Source of the DNA: RGIG1681 sp045657465
Lineage (GTDB): Bacteria > Bacillota > Clostridia > Christensenellales > UBA1242
DNA: 39,926 nucleotides
Assembly: GCA_045657465.1 (NCBI GenBank)
Contig: JAZOTD010000027.1
Location: 1-39,926 of the forward strand
Reading direction: 5' to 3'
How positions within the stretch are numbered: position 1 is the first letter of the stretch; each line of letters opens with the position of its first letter. The notes beneath the pieces were generated by a model. That model searched no databases. It saw only the letters and a list, made by a program, of their open reading frames with translations, and had not been told where the DNA came from. This document shows positions 15,435 through 23,899 of the stretch, piece after piece. The position numbers were made by a program, and so were the translations under genes.

Positions 15435-16208
15435 ATGGCAAACAAGGTTGTAATTTGTGGAATTAATACATCAACACTTCCAAAATGTAATAATCAAAAA
15501 CTAATTGAACTAATGAACGAAATTAAAAACGGAAACACAGAAGCCCGCGAAGAATTTATTGTATATAACATGCGACTTGTTTTATCAATAGTTCAGCGAT
15601 TTTCCGCAAACAAAAATAACGCCGACGATATTTTCCAAGTTGGCGTTATTGGACTGATTAAATCAATTGACAATTTTGACACTTCACTTGGAGTGAAATT
15701 TTCAACTTATGCCGTGCCAATGATCATTGGAGAGATAAGAAAATATTTAAGAGATTTAAGCACAATAAAAGTCACTCGAAGCATTCGAGACATTGCCTAC
15801 AAAGCACTGCAAGCTAAAGAAAAAATTTTATCAACCACAAACAATGATGCAACAATTTCTGAAATTTCAAAAGAGACCGGCATACCTGAAAATCAAGTTG
15901 CAGATGCCATGGACGCCATTAGCGAACCCCTTTCACTTTATGACACAGTTTTTCATGACAATGGCGACACAATGCTCATTATGGATCAGATTAGCGACTC
16001 AAATTCTGATGATAAAATTTTAGAAAAAACAGTCTTGAAACAAGCATTAAAATCACTTGGAAAACGTGAGCAACAAATTTTATTTTTAAGATATTATGTC
16101 GGCAAAACACAAATGGAAATCAGTGATTTAGTTGGCATAAGTCAAGCTCAAGTATCCAGACTTGAAAAAGACGCTCTTAAGGAAATTAAACAGAGTGTAA
16201 GTGAATAA
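15435..16208 (+). CDS. sigG: Sporulation sigma factor SigG
   Basis: 257 residues, the late forespore sigma-70 factor. The N terminus NKVVICGINTSTLP is the hallmark of SigG, corresponding to the segment bound by CsfB/SpoIIAB-type anti-sigma factors. Region 2 carries DDIFQVGVIGLIKSIDNFD and FSTYAVPMIIGEIRKYLRD, region 3 contains ISEISKETGIP, and region 4 ends TQMEISDLVGISQAQVSRLE. GGAG lies 10 nt before ATG. Neighbours are the expected ones (ylmC, sigE), but this gene points the opposite way, towards sigE. Without that inversion it would follow sigE directly. Confidence 0.95.
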   Translation: MANKVVICGINTSTLPKCNNQKLIELMNEIKNGNTEAREEFIVYNMRLVLSIVQRFSANKNNADDIFQVGVIGLIKSIDNFDTSLGVKFSTYAVPMIIGEIRKYLRDLSTIKVTRSIRDIAYKALQAKEKILSTTNNDATISEISKETGIPENQVADAMDAISEPLSLYDTVFHDNGDTMLIMDQISDSNSDDKILEKTVLKQALKSLGKREQQILFLRYYVGKTQMEISDLVGISQAQVSRLEKDALKEIKQSVSE

Positions 16209-16209
16209 A

Positions 16210-16262
16210 AAACGCAAAAATGTGTATATTTTTATAAAATAACAACCATTTTTGACGCGTTT
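16210..16262. terminator. Weak bidirectional terminator between sigG and sigE
   Basis: AAACGCAAAAATG (16210-16222) pairs with CATTTTTGACGCGTTT (16247-16262) with a 3-nt bulge, and the loop contains a smaller hairpin TATTTT-TAT-AAAATA. T-rich flanks are modest, so efficiency is uncertain. Confidence 0.4.
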
Positions 16263-16270
16263 GCAATATT

Positions 16271-16978
16271 TTATGCAAGTTTTAAGATTTCATCTTTCAT
16301 TTTAACAAGTATCTTTTTTTCAATTCTAGAAATATAAGATTGTGAAATCTCAAAAAAATCTGCCACTTCTTTTTGTGTCATTTCAACCTTTCCATTCAAG
16401 CCATAGCGCATGCACATTATGGCTTTTTCTTTTTCATTTAAATCATTTAAAACCCTTCTTAAATTATCTTTTTCATCTTGCTTATCCATATTTTTTGAAA
16501 CCTCATTTTCTTCACCACTCAAGATGTCACTAATGCAGAGCTCATTGCCTTCTGAATCCGTGTTTAAAGGTTCGTCTAATGAAACTTCTCTTTTTATTTT
16601 TGACACTTTTCTTAAATGCATTAAAATTTCATTTTCAATACATCTAGAAGCATACGTTGCAAGTTTTATATTTTTTGAATTGTCAAATGACGAAACTGCT
16701 TTGATGAGACCAATCGTTCCAATGCTAATAAGATCTTCAATATTTACATTTGTATTTTCAAATTTTTGAGCGGTATAAACAACCAATCTTAGATTGCGCT
16801 CAATGAGTTGATTTTTTGCTTCAGCGCTTCCAGATTTCATAACATTAACTAAATCAAATTCTTCTTGAGCAGATAATTTTTCTGGCAAGATTTCAGTTCC
16901 GTTCGCAATATAAAAAATTTGATTTTGACAATTTTTTACAATAAATGATTTTAAAAATTTTAAAAGTTTTTTAATCAT
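16271..16978 (-). CDS. sigE: Sporulation sigma factor SigE (pro-sigma-E)
   Basis: 235 residues, the early mother-cell sigma factor, made as a precursor. The hydrophobic/basic N terminus MIKKLLKFLKSF and the following IFYIANGTEILP align with the Bacillus pro-sequence and its cleavage region. Regions 2 and 4 are intact (EDLISIGTIGLIKAVSSFD, FFEISQSYISRIEKKI). The start at 16978 has GAGGTGATT just upstream; the spoIIGA stop lies within this ribosome site, 7 nt from ATG, so translation is coupled. A longer reading from 17032 would begin inside spoIIGA and is rejected. Confidence 0.95.
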   Translation of the reverse strand: MIKKLLKFLKSFIVKNCQNQIFYIANGTEILPEKLSAQEEFDLVNVMKSGSAEAKNQLIERNLRLVVYTAQKFENTNVNIEDLISIGTIGLIKAVSSFDNSKNIKLATYASRCIENEILMHLRKVSKIKREVSLDEPLNTDSEGNELCISDILSGEENEVSKNMDKQDEKDNLRRVLNDLNEKEKAIMCMRYGLNGKVEMTQKEVADFFEISQSYISRIEKKILVKMKDEILKLA

Positions 16979-16985
16979 AATCACC

Positions 16986-17816
16986 TCACATAAAATCTCT
17001 ATGCAGCAAACATTGATAGTTTTTTTCGTCATAAAATTTTTGATTCACAAACCCCAAAACACAGTCATAGCTCTTTATTGAACTCCCGCTTTTCACACAC
17101 ACTGCACCAATATCAAATATGGGCATTTCAAAATTTAATCCACCAGCAGAAACACAATTTATTTTCCGTTCACAAAAACCACTCTTTTCAAACTCATAAC
17201 GCGATATGTCTTTGAAATATTTTTTCATTAACTCAATCGACACAACAATCACAGGTTTTTTTGTTAAATTATCTTTAAGAGTGTTGCCACTATCTAGTAA
17301 GCCTATAATTTCTATATGCTTGTTAAAAATAGAAAATGACACAATCGCCAAATAATCATGAAGAGTTTTATAATTTTTTATAGTTCTAACAAATATGTAA
17401 ATAAGTGAAATATAACCCACAACCATCAAAAATATTATAAAATCAAAAACTTTTGAAACATTCTCTCCTGTTAACTGCTGAAATGCCGAATGAAAAAACA
17501 ATAACAAAAACCAAGTTAAGCCATACACAGAAAAAAACAAGATTAAATAACAAAAATAAAGTCTTGCCAGATTTTTAGATTTAAATGAATCAGTGACAAG
17601 CAAACATACTAGTAGCCCCGCAATCAATTTAAGTAATATAAACAAAAAAAACTTTATTTCACAAAATCCAAATATAATCACTGGTGCAATGTTTATAAAT
17701 TGCAACATCATTATTTCAAAACAAGACGTTTGAAGTTTAAATATTTTTTTTAAAAGCAATGACAACATACAATCAATTAAAAAATTGGTTATAATTAAAT
17801 TTAAGATTTCTAACAT
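16986..17816 (-). CDS. spoIIGA: Sigma-E processing peptidase SpoIIGA
   Basis: 276 residues. Five hydrophobic spans in residues 1-150 are followed by a cytoplasmic aspartic-protease-like domain with GLLDSGNTL, the catalytic DSG motif, then the GG..F region and LGFVNQKF near the end. It cleaves pro-sigma-E after receiving the SpoIIR signal from the forespore. It is directly upstream of its substrate gene. There is no Shine-Dalgarno; TATAAT at 17824-17829 ends 7 nt before ATG. No clear Spo0A box with the Bacillus spacing was found. Confidence 0.92.
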   Translation of the reverse strand: MLEILNLIITNFLIDCMLSLLLKKIFKLQTSCFEIMMLQFINIAPVIIFGFCEIKFFLFILLKLIAGLLVCLLVTDSFKSKNLARLYFCYLILFFSVYGLTWFLLLFFHSAFQQLTGENVSKVFDFIIFLMVVGYISLIYIFVRTIKNYKTLHDYLAIVSFSIFNKHIEIIGLLDSGNTLKDNLTKKPVIVVSIELMKKYFKDISRYEFEKSGFCERKINCVSAGGLNFEMPIFDIGAVCVKSGSSIKSYDCVLGFVNQKFYDEKNYQCLLHRDFM

Positions 17817-17921
17817 ACACCAAATTATAGTTTTTTATTAACTTTGATGCATATAAGTAAAATGGCGTTTTTGTTCAAATTTAGTCAGCTTTTTTTCTTT
17901 ACGCACTAAAAATGTAACAAT

Positions 17922-17953
17922 AAAAAAACATGTGATAATTTTTTATCACATGT
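17922..17953 (-). terminator. Intrinsic terminator after the phosphohexomutase gene
   Basis: Perfect 11-bp stem ACATGTGATAA/TTATCACATGT with a 4-nt loop (17928-17953), followed on the minus strand by a T7 run. The remaining bases up to spoIIGA hold only that gene's putative promoter. Confidence 0.88.
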
Positions 17954-17961
17954 TAAAACCC

Positions 17962-19656
17962 TTAATTTAAACCAAGTTTTGTTTTGATTGTAGTCTTATA
18001 TTTTTCAAGCTTGTTTTTTGCATCTTTTTCATCCTTTCCATTGACGCAATAATAAATTTTTAGTTTTGGCTCTGTGCCTGACGGTCTAATAGCCACCCAA
18101 GACCCATCATCAAACTCATATTTTATAACATTAGATTTTGCTAGTGTGCCAAAACCTTCTTCAGCTTTGAGCCCTTCACTATAATCAATCGTTTTTGTTT
18201 CTTTAAATGGCGATGATGAATTTCTTAAAAGTGCCATCATTGAAGCGATTTTTTCTAACCCATCTTTGCCCTTTAATGTAAAACTTTCTTGAGTGTCAAT
18301 AAAATATCCATACGCTTCAAAAAGCTCGTTTAAACGGTCAATTAGCGTCTTTTTTTGCTGTTTGTAATATGCAGTCATTTCTGCAATTATAAGTGCAGAA
18401 ACAACACCGTCTTTATCCCTTGCATGAGTTCCAATTAGATAGCCATAACTTTCTTCATAACCAATCAGAAAATCAAAATCTTGAATCTTGTTCTTTTCTT
18501 TTTTAGCGACTTCAAATTGATTCATTCGCTCGCCAATAAACTTAAACCCTGTTGGAGTTGAAAATGCAAAAACGCCTTTTTGTTCGGCAATTTTTTCACC
18601 CAGGCTTGAAGTAACAAACGACTTTATTATTGCAGGTCTTTTTAATTTTAAATCACTGCACGCGTTGATTAAAAAGTCAGTAATCAAACCACCCATTTGA
18701 TTTCCAGTTATAAGTTCATAACCTTTATTAGTTTTTACAGCAACACCAATTCTATCACAATCAGGATCTGTTCCCATAACAATATCTGCATCGATATTTT
18801 TTGCAAGCGAAATTCCCATTTCAAGAGCTTGCCTGTTTTCAGGGTTTGGCGCCGAAACTGTTGGAAAATCTCCGTTTGGTTCAGCCTGTTTTTTTACCAA
18901 ATGAACATCGTTAAACCCACCTTTCTTTAAAGCAACGCAAACCGGAACAAATCCACTGCCATGAAGCGGAGTGTAAACAATTTTTAAATTGTTTTTCATT
19001 TTCTTATCTTTTAGTCTGCTTTGTTTTAAAACAACTTTAACAAACTCTTCTGTGTTATCAAAAACTTTTATCAGTTTATCGTTTCGAATAAAGTTGATGT
19101 TTTTATAATCTCCAACATTATTCACATACTCTGTAACTTTATTTGCGGCTTCGGTAACAAGCTGACAACCAGTGCTGTCATATGCCTTGTAACCATTATA
19201 TTCAGCCGGATTATGACTTGCAGTAATAACCACACCGGCAAGTGCCTTTTCAGCCCTAATTGAATAGCTTAATTGCGGAATCGGTGCTGGATTTTTCAAA
19301 AATTTAACAAAAACCCCCATTCCGCTGAACACATCTGCCGCAACAATGGCAAATTCATCACTAAAGTTTCGAGTGTCACGAGCAATCACAACACCAAATT
19401 TTTGGCACGCACATTTTCCATAAGTGTCAAGAAGATATGATGCAAAACCCATTGTGGCTTTTGCTACGGTGTATTTGTTCATTCGATTGGTCCCCGCACC
19501 AATAACACCTCTAAGCCCCGCAGTTCCAAACTCAAGTTCTTTATAAAATCTGTCTTCAATTTCTTTCTTATCTTTAATGGCAGACAATTCATTTCTTGTT
19601 TGTTCATCAAAAAAGGTGTCTGTTTTCCATTGTTTGTAAGCATTTAAATAAGCCAT
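17962..19656 (-). CDS. pgcA: Phosphoglucomutase/phosphomannomutase
   Basis: 564 residues, an alpha-D-phosphohexomutase of the PgcA/PGM2-like length class. TASHNPAEYNG holds the phosphoserine, GTDPDCDRIG the magnesium site, GYEESYG the sugar-binding loop, and RPSGTEPKLK the phosphate-binding loop. It interconverts glucose-1-P and glucose-6-P for polysaccharide and glycolipid precursors. The ATG at 19656 is preferred over GTG three bases upstream because AGGAG is then 6 nt away. It is monocistronic, with terminators on both sides. Confidence 0.93.
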   Translation of the reverse strand: MAYLNAYKQWKTDTFFDEQTRNELSAIKDKKEIEDRFYKELEFGTAGLRGVIGAGTNRMNKYTVAKATMGFASYLLDTYGKCACQKFGVVIARDTRNFSDEFAIVAADVFSGMGVFVKFLKNPAPIPQLSYSIRAEKALAGVVITASHNPAEYNGYKAYDSTGCQLVTEAANKVTEYVNNVGDYKNINFIRNDKLIKVFDNTEEFVKVVLKQSRLKDKKMKNNLKIVYTPLHGSGFVPVCVALKKGGFNDVHLVKKQAEPNGDFPTVSAPNPENRQALEMGISLAKNIDADIVMGTDPDCDRIGVAVKTNKGYELITGNQMGGLITDFLINACSDLKLKRPAIIKSFVTSSLGEKIAEQKGVFAFSTPTGFKFIGERMNQFEVAKKEKNKIQDFDFLIGYEESYGYLIGTHARDKDGVVSALIIAEMTAYYKQQKKTLIDRLNELFEAYGYFIDTQESFTLKGKDGLEKIASMMALLRNSSSPFKETKTIDYSEGLKAEEGFGTLAKSNVIKYEFDDGSWVAIRPSGTEPKLKIYYCVNGKDEKDAKNKLEKYKTTIKTKLGLN

Positions 19657-19716
19657 CACTATCTCCTATAATAACATTATAGTATAATTTTTTAGTTTTG
19701 CATAACATTTTGACAT

Positions 19717-19746
19717 AAAAAAACTCTACCAATGATGATAGAGTTT
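19717..19746 (-). terminator. Intrinsic terminator after the DUF1097 gene
   Basis: AAACTCTA/TAGAGTTT stem with a 10-nt loop (19721-19746), followed on the minus strand by T7. It ends the ftsA-ftsZ-DUF1097 transcript. Confidence 0.82.
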
Positions 19747-19751
19747 AATTT

Positions 19752-20294
19752 TTATTTACTTTGAATTTGTGGCTGTGATTTTTCTTTTGTGAAGAATATT
19801 GAAAAATATCCACAAAGCAATCCAAGTATTGTATAGATTGCAATCACAGCAAGCATTATCATTGCTTCGCCAAAACTAGCTAACGGACTCAAGCCTTTAC
19901 CAAGACCACTAAAAGTAAGCATTATACCAACAAAGATGCCACTAATTGAATCTAACCAGTATTTGCCAGCGTGTTCAAAATACATAACACCCATATTTAC
20001 AACAAAAACTCCGAGCAAACAGCTAATGCTAATTGTATGAATATTTAAAGTAAACATATTTGTGATAAGCATCATTAAAACTGCACAGGCAAACCCAACA
20101 AGAACTCCAACAAATCCTTTTATTCTATCTTTTACAGACACTCCAAAAAACACCGTCCAAATAGCAAAAGCGACCCACATAAATGAACCACCATCAACCA
20201 AAAGCCCACCAATTAAAGCATCAATTATGTATAGAATTGAAGCGATAATAGCTATAACTAGCGGTTTTTTAGATAAACTAACAAATTTTTTCAT
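19752..20294 (-). CDS. DUF1097-like membrane protein
   Basis: 180 residues with about five to six membrane spans and a short polar C terminus. The segments WVAFAIWTVFFGVSVKDRIKG and GIFVGIMLTFSGLG resemble the DUF1097 family (YcdZ in E. coli), whose role is unknown. TTGGAG precedes ATG at 20294; a start four codons earlier lacks a ribosome site. It is only 15 nt after ftsZ and before the terminator, so it shares the ftsAZ message. A division role is not implied by its sequence. Confidence 0.65.
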   Translation of the reverse strand: MKKFVSLSKKPLVIAIIASILYIIDALIGGLLVDGGSFMWVAFAIWTVFFGVSVKDRIKGFVGVLVGFACAVLMMLITNMFTLNIHTISISCLLGVFVVNMGVMYFEHAGKYWLDSISGIFVGIMLTFSGLGKGLSPLASFGEAMIMLAVIAIYTILGLLCGYFSIFFTKEKSQPQIQSK

Positions 20295-20309
20295 ATTTAA
20301 CTCCAAAAG

Positions 20310-21746
20310 TTATTTATTAAACTTCCTTCTCAAAAATGGTGGAATGTCTGCATCATCAACTTTAATGTTTGAATTTAAATTTTGTGGTTGAGCTGGACGA
20401 GGTTGCACCGGTTGTGCTTGTTGTGGATTAATTCCATACTTTCTGTCAAGTTCTGCATTTTGATTTTGCACGGCACCACTTGCACTTTGTTGATTTGAAG
20501 CAGGCTTTACATCCACTGAAGATGTGTTAAGCTTGTTCCATAAATCCATGTTTGTATAAGCTGGTTTTGGCTGTGCAGAAGCATCAGAACCCAAACTTTG
20601 ATTTAAGTTTTTCATATTTTGATAGTCGTTTGATTTTTCAAAAAGACTTGGCATTGCAGTAGGTTTTCCTGCAATAAATTCATTGAACCTGCTTCTATCA
20701 AAATTGCCAGTTTCTTGTGGTTTTGAAATGTTTGTGTTCAAACTTTGACCCATTAAATTAAGTTTTGATGCGTGGCCATTTGTTGCATTTTCAAAATGAC
20801 TGCCTTCAAAGCCTGTTGCAACTATCGTCACAATCATTCTGTCATTATAGTTTTCATCGATTGTAGCACCAAAGATTGTGTTTGCATCTGGTGAAACAAC
20901 TTCTTTAACCATATTAACTGCATCATTAACTTCTTCAAGAGTTAAATCAAAACCGCCCTTAACGTTAATGATAACTGCCTTTGCTCCATTAATTGATGTT
21001 TCAAGTAAAGGACTTGCAATTGCTTGACGAACTGCCATTTCATTACGTTTTTCACCCTTTCCTTCACCAATACCCATGTGTGCAAGGCCTCTGTTTTTCA
21101 TAACAGTTCTTACATCGGCAAAGTCAAGGTTGATAAGAGATGGTGTTGCAATAAGATCAGAAATACCTTGAATACCTTGACGCAAAACCTCGTCTGCATA
21201 CTTAAATGCATCAACAATAGATGTTCCGCGTGGTGCAATTTGCAACAATCTGTCATTTGGAATGACTACCAAGGTATCAACACATTTGCTCAAGTTTTTA
21301 ATACCAAGTTCAGCATTTGCCGCTCTTGTTCTACCTTCAAATTCAAATGGTTTTGTAACAACCGCAATTGTTAAAATTCCCATTTCACGAGCAATACCCG
21401 CAATCACAGGAGCAGCACCTGTTCCGGTTCCACCACCCATACCAGCAGTGATAAACACAAGGTCAACCCCTCTAAGTTTTTCACAAATTTGAGCACGACT
21501 TTCTTCAGCTGCCTTTCTTCCAATTTCTGGGTCTGCACCTGCACCAAGACCTTTTGTGAGTTTTTCACCCAATTGAATTTGCATTGATGCCTTGCTCATC
21601 ATTAACGCTTGTTTATCTGTGTTTGCAGCAATAAATGAAGCACTTTTAAGCCCTGATGCAATCATTCTATTGACAGCATTACAACCACCGCCACCAACGC
21701 CGATAACCAAAATTTTACAAATAGGTGTAATATTGTTAATTTCCAT
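20310..21746 (-). CDS. ftsZ: Cell division GTPase FtsZ
   Basis: 478 residues, forming the Z-ring. The tubulin signature GGGTGTG is at 104-110 and the T7 loop NLDFAD at 206-211. The GTPase core ends near 316, followed by a long disordered linker (about 317-463) rich in Asn, Gln, Ser and Pro, and the conserved tail DADIPPFLRRKF that binds FtsA, SepF and others. The protein is about 95 residues longer than the Bacillus one, nearly all in the linker. GGAG precedes ATG. It is 15 nt after ftsA. Confidence 0.98.
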   Translation of the reverse strand: MEINNITPICKILVIGVGGGGCNAVNRMIASGLKSASFIAANTDKQALMMSKASMQIQLGEKLTKGLGAGADPEIGRKAAEESRAQICEKLRGVDLVFITAGMGGGTGTGAAPVIAGIAREMGILTIAVVTKPFEFEGRTRAANAELGIKNLSKCVDTLVVIPNDRLLQIAPRGTSIVDAFKYADEVLRQGIQGISDLIATPSLINLDFADVRTVMKNRGLAHMGIGEGKGEKRNEMAVRQAIASPLLETSINGAKAVIINVKGGFDLTLEEVNDAVNMVKEVVSPDANTIFGATIDENYNDRMIVTIVATGFEGSHFENATNGHASKLNLMGQSLNTNISKPQETGNFDRSRFNEFIAGKPTAMPSLFEKSNDYQNMKNLNQSLGSDASAQPKPAYTNMDLWNKLNTSSVDVKPASNQQSASGAVQNQNAELDRKYGINPQQAQPVQPRPAQPQNLNSNIKVDDADIPPFLRRKFNK

Positions 21747-21761
21747 AATTTACTCCATTTA

Positions 21762-22904
21762 TTAAACTTCTAACAAATCTTCTAGCATATAACCATAGTT
21801 TAAAACCAAATTCAAAAGACCAACTTCAGATGAATAATCAGGTCTGTTGACATTTGGAAGATTTGGTGAAATCATTTCAACTTGTCTTTTTAATTTTTTA
21901 GAGACAACAAACTTAACTCCACGAATAAAGTTGAATCCACCACCTGTGATATACACTGGCAAGAACTCTGGCAAATCATAAACACAGTTTGCTAGACTCT
22001 TGTCTATATATTCACAAATCATTTCAATTCTGTCTGCAACAATTTCATTTGTTGCTTTTGCCGAATACGTTTGAATTGTTTCATCACCATCAATTTCATA
22101 AGTGTCAGCTTGTGATGCATTCCAACCCAAAATAACTTTATGTTTAAGCCTTTCAGCTTCATTAAATGAAATATGCAAACATTCCGCAAGGTCTGCTGTT
22201 ATATATCCACCACCAAGTGAAAAACTGCTTAAATATAAAAGAGAATTTCCACGAGCAAGAGACACCGTGGTTGTGATGTAGCCAACATCAACTAGCAATG
22301 CATATTTATCACGAACCTTAGGCTCAAACATATACATGCATTCAGCATAATTTGCAGAAATAAATCCTCTGATTGAAATTTTTAAATCAGAAAAAATTGA
22401 TTTCATTTGTTTGATAAACTGCTTTTGTGCCAAAATGTATGACACATGCCCCGTAACACTCTTTGCCTTAATACCAACTGGGTCAATAACCCTGTTTGTT
22501 CCATCAATATCAAAATATACAACTGATTTGTTAATCACTTGATAATTTGGATCACTTGCAAAAGTGTTGCCTGTCTTAAAAATATTGTCTACGTCGAAAT
22601 CTGAGATTTTTTTAATTTTAGGAAATTTCAAGTTGATAGCTTTTGTCACACAAGTGCAAAACTCACCAGGCACGCCGATATAAACCTCGGTGATTTTTGA
22701 ATCAGAAGTGATTTCAGCATTTGAAATTGCCGAACCAATAACAAGTTTTAAACTTTCTGGCTCTAAAAATTCAGCATTTTGAAAGCCAGCATAAGAAATG
22801 TCACCTTTTCCACAAATCTTAAAGGTGCCATTTACGCCATGTTCACCAACAAGTGCAACCACTGTTGCTGAACCAATATCAATAATTGCTGCGTTTTCTT
22901 TCAT
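21762..22904 (-). CDS. ftsA: Cell division protein FtsA, without membrane-targeting tail
   Basis: 380 residues, the actin-like protein that links FtsZ to the membrane. The phosphate-1 loop IIDIGSATVVAL (7-18), the 1C subdomain (about 84-165), the second phosphate segment VDVGYITTTVSL and the adenosine motif ITGGGFNFIRG are present. FtsA normally ends with a linker and an amphipathic membrane helix; this protein stops about 17 residues after the last core element (SSEVGLLNL) with an acidic end, LEDLLEV, so the helix appears absent. It is first in the ftsAZ transcript, behind a near-consensus promoter, with AAAGAGA as ribosome site. Confidence 0.92.
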   Translation of the reverse strand: MKENAAIIDIGSATVVALVGEHGVNGTFKICGKGDISYAGFQNAEFLEPESLKLVIGSAISNAEITSDSKITEVYIGVPGEFCTCVTKAINLKFPKIKKISDFDVDNIFKTGNTFASDPNYQVINKSVVYFDIDGTNRVIDPVGIKAKSVTGHVSYILAQKQFIKQMKSIFSDLKISIRGFISANYAECMYMFEPKVRDKYALLVDVGYITTTVSLARGNSLLYLSSFSLGGGYITADLAECLHISFNEAERLKHKVILGWNASQADTYEIDGDETIQTYSAKATNEIVADRIEMICEYIDKSLANCVYDLPEFLPVYITGGGFNFIRGVKFVVSKKLKRQVEMISPNLPNVNRPDYSSEVGLLNLVLNYGYMLEDLLEV

Positions 22905-22939
22905 AATCTCTTTTTAGACAATACTCCTATGATATTTTA

Positions 22940-22968
22940 AGTATATTCACATAACAAATTCATGTCAA
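22940..22968 (-). promoter_or_regulatory. Sigma-A promoter of ftsA-ftsZ
   Basis: On the minus strand TTGACA (22963-22968), 17-nt spacer, TATACT (22940-22945). It lies between the divIB terminator and ftsA, so ftsAZ is separate from the wall-synthesis part of the cluster. Confidence 0.88.
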
Positions 22969-23021
22969 ACAAAAAGCATATCAATTATTAAATTATGTGC
23001 GAAATAATTGATATTTATCAC

Positions 23022-23054
23022 AAAAAAAAGAAACCCCAATTAAGCGGTTTCTTT
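23022..23054 (-). terminator. Intrinsic terminator at the end of divIB
   Basis: AAAGAAACC (23027-23035) pairs with GGTTTCTTT (23046-23054), followed on the minus strand by T8. The 5' arm lies in the last codons of divIB. Confidence 0.82.
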
Positions 23055-23897
23055 ATCATTCATAATTCCTTTAAACACACCATTTTCTTTGGTTATTGTA
23101 ATAATTTTTCCTGAAAGGTCAACGTTTTGATCAGCATCTGTCGCTGCTGCATATGCATTGGCACCCGCCTTTGCTTTTTCTTTTAAATTATCACTTCCAA
23201 CAAGCAAGATTTCACAGCCGTCATCATCATTGATTCCAGAATTTTTCATTGTAAGCAAGAATTGGTTTTGTTTTATTTCAACACTCTTAACAAGAGAGAT
23301 ATCGCCGAGTGCAGAAACAACCCCACTAGCAATCATATTTAAATTATCTTTTACATTGTCATTTTTAACAAATGTTCCAATATGAGCAGTGATTGTGAAG
23401 GTTTCTGGCATAACCTTTATAGTTCTTTCATAATAAGAAGAATTTCTTCCGTAGTTTTGCTTTTTAATTTCATCTTCTCCGCCCGTCACCACATCAAGCA
23501 CCTTAAGATCTTCATCTAGAATATACCATTTGTTTGCATCTTCTTTGTCTCTAATTCTAAACTTTGGAATTCTTTCAGAAATATAAACCTTTGCTATGTT
23601 TGGAAAGTGTCTAATAACTTGTTCAACTTTAACATAAGGATTGCTCTTTTCAATATTTGAAATATTTTCTTCAAAGTTTAAAAACAACACAGATTTGCCA
23701 TAATCAAAATCGCCAGTTTCTTTAACCTTGTCAAGCACTCCTTCTTGAAGCATTGTATATTTCGCATCAGCACGCCTTCTAATTTCAACAGTCACCGTCT
23801 TTAGCCTAGTCATAAGCCCACAAGCAACACACACAAGCACTAAACTTGCAACAATCGATGTAAAAACAATCCAAAATTTCTTTCGTGATTTTCGCAT
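23040..23897 (-). CDS. divIB: Cell division protein DivIB/FtsQ
   Basis: 285 residues: a short basic cytoplasmic end, one span (about 8-28), then a POTRA domain (about 33-110, with VKVEQVIRHFPNIAKVYISER) and a beta domain. It forms the FtsQLB-type complex that regulates septal peptidoglycan synthesis. It starts 2 nt after murA with a weak GTAGAG site, so coupling to murA is likely. It is the last gene before the internal terminator of the dcw cluster. Confidence 0.88.
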   Translation of the reverse strand: MRKSRKKFWIVFTSIVASLVLVCVACGLMTRLKTVTVEIRRRADAKYTMLQEGVLDKVKETGDFDYGKSVLFLNFEENISNIEKSNPYVKVEQVIRHFPNIAKVYISERIPKFRIRDKEDANKWYILDEDLKVLDVVTGGEDEIKKQNYGRNSSYYERTIKVMPETFTITAHIGTFVKNDNVKDNLNMIASGVVSALGDISLVKSVEIKQNQFLLTMKNSGINDDDGCEILLVGSDNLKEKAKAGANAYAAATDADQNVDLSGKIITITKENGVFKGIMNDKETA

Positions 23898-23899
23898 AT

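Noticed and set aside
17817..17960. A Spo0A-controlled promoter of the Bacillus spoIIG type
   Set aside because: No TGTCGAA-like boxes occur at the right distance from the TATAAT; the nearest, TTGAACA, is only a 5/7 match and 42 bp away.
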